From assembly GCA_024181965.1 (NCBI GenBank), contig BQXS01010965.1, positions 1 through 31,385 of the forward strand: a stretch of 31,385 bases of DNA. The letters are read 5' to 3'. Of the stretch, positions 22,437 through 29,441 are shown piece by piece. This DNA comes from Aduncisulcus paluster (lineage: Eukaryota; Fornicata). The position numbers and the translations under genes are program-made. The stretch's first letter is position 1, and each line of letters starts with the position of its first letter. The notes below the pieces were generated by a model, which was given only the letters and a program-made list of their open reading frames with translations, was not told the origin of the DNA and did no database searches.

Positions 22437-23438
22437 ATGATACTCCATACTTTAAAAGATTTGACTCCCTTCCAATTCATTTCGGAAGCCAATGACCTTG
22501 TAGACATGATACCTTTTCGTTCTTCAACAACCAAATTTTCTTCCAAAGCAATTAAGGAGGAAGATGTAAAATCTATCTGTCAATTTATTGTAAATTGCCC
22601 TTTTCATGATATGTATGCTATTTTGCTTCGAACGAAAGGTGCTGATATATTTACTGACAAAAAGATTCAAAAAAGTGTGTGGATTAAGGATTCTGCTGAA
22701 ACAATTGTTATTCTTGTTGGTAAACGACATTCTCCCAATTTTATTGCTTCTTGTGGTCTTTTCGGTGAAATGTTATTTTTATACATAGCTAATTTGGGAT
22801 TATCGACGTGTTACACTATTAGTACGAAATTTGATCTTTTATCTGTTCAAAGAGCCCTATATATGTTTAATAGCGATGAAGATATCATTGTGACTTGCAT
22901 GCCTGTAGGATATTCAAGAGATACAGCAGCAGTTGGAAATTTGGATATTAGTTCCTCATCTGCCCCCATTACATTGCGTAGACCAAATCCTCTTGCAGGA
23001 CGGAGGGTACTTGACGATATGCTTCATCCTGATTCTGTTTCTCCCTCTAAATGGGGTTCTCATACAAAATTTCTCCTTATTTTAGCGCGAAAAGCTCCAT
23101 CATATAAGAATTTGCAACCATATTTTTTCAAGGTCTCTCATATGACAGTCCCTCTTTACTCAACAGCTTCTGCCAGGGAAACATATGGGGACGGAATGGA
23201 ACCAATCAGTATTATTGAACTCTATGTTAAATTAGAGCTTCACAAGACATTGGTTAAGAAATCTTCTAAACCTGTTGCAAAAGGATCCGTTCTTCCTGAT
23301 CCAAGACTTGATGCTGGAATTTGTGCAAGTCACATGTTGCTCGGAGCCTGTACATTCCCAGAAGGTGTTCTTAAAGAGATTGAAATGGGTGATGGAATCA
23401 TCGAACCTCTCCTTAGAATTGTTGTTCGCGAAAAATGA
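22437..23438 (+). CDS. Nitroreductase-family protein (TM1586 type)
   Basis: 333 residues from the first ATG in frame. The order of segments fits the TM1586-type nitroreductase fold. An FMN-site-like opening IPFRSSTTKFSSKAI is followed by EEDVKSICQFI. The core helix and strand IASCGLFGEMLFLYIANLGLSTCY come next, then IVTCMPVGYSRD. A second half, RRPNPLAGRRVLDDML and ARKAPSYKNLQPYFFKV, follows, ending with DAGICASHMLLGA. Such enzymes are flavin-dependent NAD(P)H oxidoreductases, usually cytosolic, and are common in prokaryotes and anaerobic protists; the natural substrate is unknown. An open frame extends upstream to a TTG at 22368, but it is hydrophobic, AT-rich and lacks an ATG. A palindrome overlaps the stop codon. 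Transfer from a prokaryote is plausible for the family. Confidence 0.7.
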   Translation: MILHTLKDLTPFQFISEANDLVDMIPFRSSTTKFSSKAIKEEDVKSICQFIVNCPFHDMYAILLRTKGADIFTDKKIQKSVWIKDSAETIVILVGKRHSPNFIASCGLFGEMLFLYIANLGLSTCYTISTKFDLLSVQRALYMFNSDEDIIVTCMPVGYSRDTAAVGNLDISSSSAPITLRRPNPLAGRRVLDDMLHPDSVSPSKWGSHTKFLLILARKAPSYKNLQPYFFKVSHMTVPLYSTASARETYGDGMEPISIIELYVKLELHKTLVKKSSKPVAKGSVLPDPRLDAGICASHMLLGACTFPEGVLKEIEMGDGIIEPLLRIVVREK

Positions 23439-23451
23439 TGACTCATCATTT
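23433..23451. repeat. Palindrome overlapping the nitroreductase stop codon
   Basis: AAATGATGA at 23433-23441 and TCATCATTT at 23443-23451 are perfect complements about a single central C. As RNA this gives a 7-bp stem with loop GACTC. The stop codon TGA (23436-23438) lies inside the left arm and a second, in-frame TGA follows it. Confidence 0.5.
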
Positions 23452-23648
23452 CAGAAGATTATTTGTTTAATAAACATACAATTACCTTCATTTAATTCCA
23501 TTAATTGATGTAATCACATGTTTTTAAGCTGTATCACAACATTTATTTTAAAAATCTGTGATTTCTCTGCAATCAGGAATATTTGGACATCTTTTTTGGG
23601 TGTTATTGTGTTAATTCCAAGTGTTTATTATTTTATCATTGTTATTTA

Positions 23649-25052
23649 ATGGAAATGCATGGTTCTGGGCGTGCCAGCGATATTCATTCCATTCTCGGGA
23701 ATTTTGAATTGATTATCGAAGACTCAACGCATCAACGTAAAGATATTCCATTATCTAGTGAGCGAATTGATCCCGAAAACATTGGAGTTTTAGGTGATGA
23801 TGATGAAATCAGTCTAAATTCTCCTGATGATATTAAATCGATATCTACCACTCAAAAAGTGGAATCTTCGATAGCTTCTTCAATTTTTAACTTGTCAAAT
23901 TGTATTATTGGATCAGGAGTGCTTGCTTTACCATATGCTTTTAAGTTGAGTGGAATGGGATTGGGCTTGATATTTTTGGCCATAATTGCTGTAACAGCTA
24001 TGTATACATATGATGTATTAGTGCGTTCTAGTGAATATACTGGGGCAAAATCCTATCGGGGTGTTGCGACTGAGCTTTTTTCGAGGAAAATCGGATATTT
24101 CTGTGAGATTGTAGTTGCTTTGTTCACAATTTGTGGCCTTTCTTCATATCCGCTCATTATTGGGGATTATGCGACCTCTATTGTGAATGAATTTGTCAGT
24201 ACTCCCGGATGGTATTCATCCCGAGCTTTTCTCCTCATTACTATTGCAATTTTAGTCTTTTTACCGCTCTCTTTGGCCAAAACAATAGATTTCCTCAAGT
24301 TTTCCTCCCTATTTGCTATTATTTGTGTTGTTATGTGTGTATGTATTGTCATTATGTACCTTTTTCGCGCCATCGATGGTTCTGTTCCATTTGGTGAAGG
24401 TGAAATCGTCTGGGTTGAGCGAGGAATAGGAGTTGTTCGTGCCATCCCTCTCATGAGCATGTCATATACTTCCCACTTTCTCATTCTAAATATATATTCT
24501 GAATTGTCTGAACGGAGTGTTCCGCGAATGAGGAAAGTTCTCGTTAATTCAGCCATTATCGTGACTTCAATGTATCTTACGATGAGTGTCGCAGGATATA
24601 GCACATTCAGACAGTCCACAAACTCTAATGTATTGAATAGTTTTCCTGATTCTGATGTCTCAGCCATGATTGGAAAGGTAGGACTGCTGATCACACTCTG
24701 TTTCTCTTTTCCACTGCTACAATTCAGTCTCAGATATTCCATTGTGGAGATCTTTTGGGGAAGCGAGACAAGAATATCTTGGACAACAAAAAGAATAATA
24801 ACCCTCGGATTGGTATTTCTTGCAACTATAATTGGCATATTTGTTGCTGATCTTGGGGTATTATTCTCATTTGCAGGCAGTGTTTTCGGAACTACAATTG
24901 TCTTCACACTTCCTGGGTTATTTTTGATAAAAATGAGTCAAAACGACGCAAATGGAAGGAGAATTGGGATTTTCCTTGTGATATTCGGCATAACATTCGG
25001 AATAATAGGTTTATTTGTCACTATTTATGATGTGATTACTGGAAATACATAG
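23649..25052 (+). CDS. AAAP/SLC38-type amino-acid transporter
   Basis: 467 residues from the ATG at 23649. A polar, acidic cytosolic N-terminus of about 70 residues leads into the family signature of TM1: SSIFNLSNCIIGSGVLALPY. Roughly ten more hydrophobic spans follow, among them LGLIFLAIIAVTAMYTYDVL, the IVVALFTICGLSSYPLIIGD region, FAIICVVMCVCIVIMYLF, MSYTSHFLILNIYSEL and IGIFVADLGVLFSFAGSVFG near the end. The total of about 11 spans and the length fit the amino acid/auxin permease family, which moves neutral amino acids with H+ or Na+ across plasma or vacuolar membranes. Direction and substrate cannot be told from sequence. The frame extends upstream to a TTG at 23583, but the first ATG is the likely start. 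A strong hairpin starts on the stop codon. Confidence 0.85.
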   Translation: MEMHGSGRASDIHSILGNFELIIEDSTHQRKDIPLSSERIDPENIGVLGDDDEISLNSPDDIKSISTTQKVESSIASSIFNLSNCIIGSGVLALPYAFKLSGMGLGLIFLAIIAVTAMYTYDVLVRSSEYTGAKSYRGVATELFSRKIGYFCEIVVALFTICGLSSYPLIIGDYATSIVNEFVSTPGWYSSRAFLLITIAILVFLPLSLAKTIDFLKFSSLFAIICVVMCVCIVIMYLFRAIDGSVPFGEGEIVWVERGIGVVRAIPLMSMSYTSHFLILNIYSELSERSVPRMRKVLVNSAIIVTSMYLTMSVAGYSTFRQSTNSNVLNSFPDSDVSAMIGKVGLLITLCFSFPLLQFSLRYSIVEIFWGSETRISWTTKRIITLGLVFLATIIGIFVADLGVLFSFAGSVFGTTIVFTLPGLFLIKMSQNDANGRRIGIFLVIFGITFGIIGLFVTIYDVITGNT

Positions 25053-25080
25053 ATATTTACCTTATTATTGGTAAATATCT
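25051..25080. repeat. Perfect 11-bp hairpin at the end of the transporter gene
   Basis: AGATATTTACC (25051-25061) pairs perfectly with GGTAAATATCT (25070-25080) across the loop TTATTATT. The left arm begins on the last two bases of the TAG stop codon. It may mark the mRNA 3' end, its cleavage site or its stability. Confidence 0.6.
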
Positions 25081-25417
25081 GAGGATTGTTGGAATCATAC
25101 TCGAATTTATTTATGATCTTAATTCCCTGTTTTTTACTTTTTTGTTCGCGGGAATGGAGATTCAGAGGACTCGATTACAAATATTCATATATATATATAT
25201 ATATATATCCATACAGAATTCGGGAATTAAATGAAGGAATTTATTGTGGATTTACTGGAGGGTTTTTTACAGGAATTTATTCGGAATAAATATAATTTGT
25301 GTGATTTAAAACCATAATTCTCTTTGAAAAACGAATTTATCTGGAGATCAGACAAATATTCAATTTTTTTTCAAAATTTCGGTCGTTGCTCCAGTCTAAA
25401 AATTAAAGTGCAGAGAA
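25053..25417. other. Intergenic spacer between the transporter and kinase genes
   Basis: AT-rich, with no convincing coding frame. It contains the end of the hairpin at 25051-25080 and an (AT)11 microsatellite. Its right-hand part must hold the kinase promoter and 5' UTR; an in-frame TAA at 25397 fixes ATG 25418 as the first possible kinase start. Confidence 0.5.
25187..25208. repeat. (AT)11 microsatellite
   Basis: Eleven uninterrupted AT units lie in the spacer. Such tracts vary in length between strains and melt easily; no other role is visible. Confidence 0.85.
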
Positions 25418-27935
25418 ATGGATCTCTCGAAAGAAGTATGTTAATTTTGAATTGTTTGGCCATGGATTTGGTTACGAATAATGGATGTAGCACTTTGCTA
25501 CCGATTATTTAATATCTAACAAATTATTTATAATAATATTATAATTTTTCAATTCAGATAGTAATAGAAACTCCTAGGTTCATTCATGAAGGAAAATTTT
25601 GTGCCATTCCCATTGCTAGGGATGACACCAGAATTTTTATCCCTAACTACAGCCATATCAAGTCTTGGGATGAAACAAAGGATGAAGATTCTGGATATGA
25701 TCAGAGTTTTAATGCCAAGAAGATATTGAGAGGAGATAGTCCATTAACATGTACATATTTATTCGTGCCATTTTCTAGACCTTCCTTCATGGAAGGAATT
25801 TATATCTCAATTTGCCAATTTGTAATTCAACTCATTCCTTCTTTTCTTATTGTTACTGTTAAAAATAATGTTGGAGAAGAAACCACCAAAAAATTTGTAT
25901 TTTCCAAGCTAGAGTTTGATTCAAATTGGTTTTTCCTTCCAATTAATCTTCCTGATATTATTTCTTGTGAACTTCGTGGGAGAGGAAGAGAAAATGATAA
26001 TTTTGAAATGGAATCTCTCGCGTTCCTTCGAAGAGAAACATCTGAAGAATATATTAGACGAAAAGCACTAGAATCTACTCAATCTCGAGCGTGGAGTGAT
26101 GCTGTATGTTATAAATCCTCTTTATTTGTTTTAATCTCTCCTTTTTTATTGTTTTTTTTTGGTCTTATATCTATCTTCAGAAAGTATATAATTCTATTTT
26201 CCTTGAGAGAGGTGGACGAACGACATGTCCAATATCCCGTGATGATCCATGTATTGTGCAACCTTCATTCTTGGAATTAAAAGGGAAAGATGTTGCCCAT
26301 AGTAAGGATTCTGAGAATTATGATCGTTCCTCTCGCATGCAATCTATGATGAAAGGTTACAGTAGTATTTCGCTCTCTCATATGCATATTCCATTCACAA
26401 AACCCAGTCAGCTTACTGGAGCATTTATCTCTGTCTATCGAAATGGTAGTCCTCCTTTCTTCCTTTTCTCTTTCACTCATTCAGATGGAAAGAAGACACA
26501 TAAAAAGTTTAAATATGTGAGACCCGCAAGGGATGAATGGCATTTCTTTCCTATTGATTTGGAAGAGGTTGTTTTGTGTGAAATTGAAGGGAAAGGAAGG
26601 TGGGATAATACGAATAGTCTCACATATTGGATCAATTCTCTCGTTTTCATCCAAGGTGGGCTTCCCAAGAATATTGTAATAAGAGATCCAAAATACAAAT
26701 CAATGACTCTAACTTCTCCTGCCAATGTTACCTCTCGATGCATTATCGGAAGAGGTGGATTTGGGGAGGTTCTTCTTGTTGATGTTGAAGGGATTCCTTT
26801 CCCTTGTATTCTTAAAAAGATGCTTGAAGTTGGGGAGAAAAAACTTATTAAAAAGTGTCGAAATGAATTCATAACTCAAGTCAAATTGTTTAACAATCCC
26901 AGATGTTTCAATCGCATTCCTCGGCCCATGTATATTCTTGATCTTCTTGATATTCATTATCGAGGAGTGTATGGATTTGTTATGGAATATTGTATTGGAG
27001 GAAGTGTAAGGACCTTTTCGAACTCATGGTGTGCTGATGGAAAGTATTGTGAAATTGAAGAAGATGAAGATGAAATTATTGAAGAAGATGACATTAATCC
27101 CATGACACTGAACCCCGTGAAAGTTGCTGCCCTGTGTGTTGGAATGATTGAATGTCTCGATGATGTATTCACGGCTAAACCAAGTCTTGTTCATCGAGAC
27201 ATCAAACCTGACAACTTCCTTGTTCGTGTTGATTCCAAGATTGGAGACTGTACGGTTGTTCTTGGAGATTTGGGCTTTGTTAAGATTAAGGATACGATAT
27301 CTTCTTCAATTTCTGAGAGTTTCTCATTTGCTACACCCAAATCTGGCATTCGAAAATCAAAAGGACATATTAATGGGACCCTCGTATATAATCCATTCGA
27401 ATCGCTGATGTATTCTGAACAAAGTCAAAAGAGTGATGCTTATTCCCTTGGATTGTCTATGTTTACTCTTTTTAATGGTTCAGATCCCTTTGTAAAGTCT
27501 CCTCCGCTGAGAGATATTCAAGATACTGTGGTTTATGTTGAAACTTTGATCAAACTTCTAGAAAGAAGGACTGTTGTGCCAATCATTTCTCGTCTTTCTC
27601 TATTCCGTTCCTTATTAACTATTGATGGTGGAAAGTATATACCTGTTTATTCATGTTTGAATGCGGTATTTGAAGATCTTACTCGTTTTGATGTTGACGA
27701 ACGAATAGATGTTCATGAAGCTCGAGAAAGGGTACAAGATATCAAACATTTCCTTCCAAAATTAGGAGAGGGTTGGGAATGTCCAAGTATTGAAAAGATA
27801 ATTGAATTTAACCTTGAGAAAAATGATGGAAATTGTGGGAGTATTGATGTATTGGATGCCGATAGATCAGGAGGTTATACACATTTTGCCTCTCAATCCG
27901 ATTCTCAATCTTCCTTTCAGTCGGAACGAGAGTGA
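25418..27935 (+). CDS. Protein kinase with two tandem N-terminal domains, three exons (772 aa)
   Basis: Exons 25418-25435, 25558-26103 and 26181-27935 join in phase 0. Exon 1 encodes only MDLSKE. Exon 2 is one complete domain (A) and exon 3 opens with a divergent copy (B). Aligned blocks are IARDD/ISRDD, VPFSRPS/IPFTKPS, WFFLPINLPDIISCEL/WHFFPIDLEEVVLCEI, RGRGR/EGKGR and SLAFL/SLVFI. The strand-rich pattern suggests a beta-sandwich ligand-binding fold, which is inference. The kinase domain follows: glycine loop GRGGFGEV (378-385), Lys in CILKK, catalytic HRDIKPDN (526-533), DLG in place of DFG (551-553), NPFE in place of APE, then SDAYSLGLSMF. Catalytic residues are present, so it is probably an active Ser/Thr kinase, perhaps regulated by the N-terminal domains. 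An acidic insert lies just before the helix that leads into HRD. No membrane span is visible. Confidence 0.8.
25436..25557 (+). other. Kinase intron 1 (122 bp)
   Basis: Donor GTATGTT at 25436, branch-like CTAAC at 25516-25520 and acceptor TTCAG ending at 25557. It is phase 0 and lies six codons after the ATG. No other frame upstream of the acceptor joins to the kinase frame without a stop. Confidence 0.75.
26104..26180 (+). other. Kinase intron 2 (77 bp)
   Basis: Donor GTATGTT at 26104, branch-like TTAAT at 26131-26135, a long T-rich tract and acceptor CTTCAG ending at 26180. It is phase 0 and falls exactly between the two homologous N-terminal domains. Confidence 0.8.
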
Positions 27936-28821
27936 ACATTTACAAAAATTTATTGAAATATTCTTCATAATTTATATTTATTTTATTCATATTTCCAATT
28001 CAAAAATGAACAAATTAACACCAACACAATCCCTGATCCAGTCATTTCTGTGGTCTTTCTGAAAGAGTAAACAACCATCTTGCAAATTGTCAACTTCACA
28101 AACACCCATTCACAACAGTTTATTGATCAGAGACCTGAAACCAACAATATGGGAAGGAGATGAAAATACATCATCCCATTCTCGTGCTCGGAAGGCTTCG
28201 AAGTGTGAATCCCTCTTTTGCTTCTCTTTCTCCAACTCTCGACGAATCTCAAGCTTCTGTTTTGTTTTCTTCCCTTATGATGGAAATCAAAGACAAAGAA
28301 CCAATAACACAAAGAAATGTCGAAGATAATAAGAATATTTCCAAAAACTTGATTATTTCGATTATTTTAGACAAAAATACAAAAATACAATCTATTTTTA
28401 GAAATTCTATTTTTAGAACACACAAATTGTAATAGTCTTAAAATCGAATATTATCCTATAATATCACCATAAAAATGTATTATTAGGAAGATATACGGTG
28501 AATGATAACTCAAGAAATGTCCAACAAAACCAAGGGAGATATGAGGAGATATTCTCACCATTCTAAAGCATATGATGCTGAATAATAACATTTTTCTCGA
28601 TTTAAAATATGTTTATATTCCCAAATAAACCCGCTTATTGAATGGATAAGCAGTGAATTTCGAGCTTGTTTTCATGCTTTATCCTCGACCAAAAGCACAG
28701 TGAAAAAGATGAATTAGGAATCATAAGGGAGTATTTATTGAAAATACGAATTGACACAATAAGAGATTAAGTAATAACACTGACACTATTCGTAGATCGT
28801 GGAAGAATATACAATAACTCA
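27936..28821. other. Intergenic region between convergent genes, largely unassigned
   Basis: It lies between the 3' ends of the kinase (+) and the Gly/His-rich gene (-). Most of it is AT-rich and stop-filled. The exception is about 28110-28430, which has a coding-like frame on the minus strand (described separately) and a competing 90-codon ATG frame on the plus strand (28160-28432). From 28440 to 28820 I see nothing. Confidence 0.4.
28110..28274 (-). other. Possible last exon or gene remnant, unidentified
   Basis: On the minus strand one frame is open for 54 codons from just after an ATAAG at 28278-28274 to a TGA. It reads as a charged helix (KLEIRRELEKEKQKRD) then HFEAFRAREWDDVF and HIVGFRSLINKLL. 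That composition looks like real protein: Trp and aromatics, and no AT-rich low complexity. It has no in-frame ATG, so it needs an upstream exon joined at ATAAG or at the CAG at 28259-28257. I found no GTATGTT donor upstream on that strand. It may be a decayed gene, an exon with an atypical donor, or chance. Confidence 0.25.
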
Positions 28822-29037
28822 TTAGAACCCGCCACCTTGAGGACCGCCATGACCACCTTGAGGACCACCGTGGCCATGCTGGGAACCACCTGAAGGTCCA
28901 CCATGAGAGGGACCACCATGAGAGGGACCACCATGAGAGGGACCGCCATGAGAGGGACCACCATGGGAAGAACCGCCGTGTTGGGGACCACCGCGGCCAT
29001 GTTGTTGAGGACCATGAGAACCGTGAGAAGGATGCAT
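28822..29037 (-). CDS. Gly/His/Pro/Ser-rich repetitive mini-protein (71 aa)
   Basis: From the only in-frame ATG the product starts MHPSHGSHGPQQHGRGG, runs through about five GGPSH pentapeptides and ends in GGPQGG-type repeats and GGGF. There is no Cys, no signal peptide and no membrane span. Clustered His among Gly suggests metal binding or a flexible, phase-separating or surface-coating polypeptide; this is inference. The DNA is far more G+C-rich than its surroundings, but the composition follows from Gly, Pro and His codons. A probable 5' UTR intron ends three bases before the ATG (29041-29123). The gene diverges from the helical-protein gene at 29442 and converges on the kinase. A non-coding repeat is the alternative, but the ATG, the open frame and the intron favour a gene. 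Confidence 0.55.
   Translation of the reverse strand: MHPSHGSHGPQQHGRGGPQHGGSSHGGPSHGGPSHGGPSHGGPSHGGPSGGSQHGHGGPQGGHGGPQGGGF
28898..28972 (-). repeat. 15-bp coding minisatellite, five units
   Basis: Units CCACCATGAGAGGGA (plus strand) repeat at 28898, 28913, 28928, 28943 (one base changed) and 28958 (diverged). Each encodes one GGPSH-type pentapeptide on the minus strand. The near-identity of the first four indicates recent slippage or unequal exchange. Confidence 0.85.
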
Positions 29038-29040
29038 TGT

Positions 29041-29123
29041 CTGAGTTGAAAGTTCATTGTAAACAACAAGGTTAAACAAATAACATGACAAGGATGAATA
29101 ATAAATTGTTTAAAGCAACATAC
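29041..29123 (-). other. Probable 5' UTR intron of the Gly/His-rich gene (83 bp)
   Basis: On the minus strand the donor GTATGTT begins at 29123, the branch-like TTAAC is at 29075-29071 and the acceptor AACTCAG ends at 29041, just before ACA-ATG. The upstream exon has an in-frame stop, so this is an untranslated leader intron. The match to the other four introns is the main support. Confidence 0.5.
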
Positions 29124-29441
29124 TTTAGATTATATTGGAGCAAAAGAATGAATTTTCTGAGGTTGGAAAGATATTTCCATTTTTGGTCTCGACGGTTTTT
29201 ATTGAGTCATTGAGACTCACAAGGCATTAACACTGGGGAAAACGATAAAAAAAAGTTAAACAATGGATATCAAATTCGAATTTCATTTTTATTTTGTCAA
29301 TATTTCGATATTCGTTCAAGAAACAAAAACGACAAAACAGTTCAACTTTTTGACCGGTGAATCTCATCGCCCTTGCTAATATTTACAGATATTCGGATTA
29401 TCTGAGTTGTTTAATATTAATATTTATCGTTCCTTAATCAC
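29124..29441. promoter_or_regulatory. Bidirectional upstream region
   Basis: This lies between the leader of the Gly/His-rich gene (-) and the ATG of the helical-protein gene (+). It is AT-rich and not coding. It includes a 6-bp inverted repeat TGAGTC/GACTCA at 29203-29219 with a 5-nt spacer. It should contain both promoters; individual elements cannot be assigned. Confidence 0.35.

Noticed and set aside
23473-23479. Minus-strand GTATGTT near the nitroreductase 3' end
   Set aside because: No minus-strand open frame lies on either side, so this donor-like match is taken as chance.
24167-24907. 246-codon antisense frame inside the transporter gene
   Set aside because: The sense frame encodes a clear AAAP transporter. 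The antisense frame is a codon-bias shadow without recognisable features.
25324-25512. 62-codon frame overlapping kinase exon 1
   Set aside because: It starts at TTG, and splicing it to exon 2 creates an immediate stop. Only the ATG 25418 frame joins correctly.
28160-28432. Plus-strand ATG frame of 90 codons in the kinase downstream spacer
   Set aside because: The second half is AT-rich low-complexity (Asn/Ile/Lys) and it overlaps a more protein-like minus-strand frame. Not enough support for a gene.
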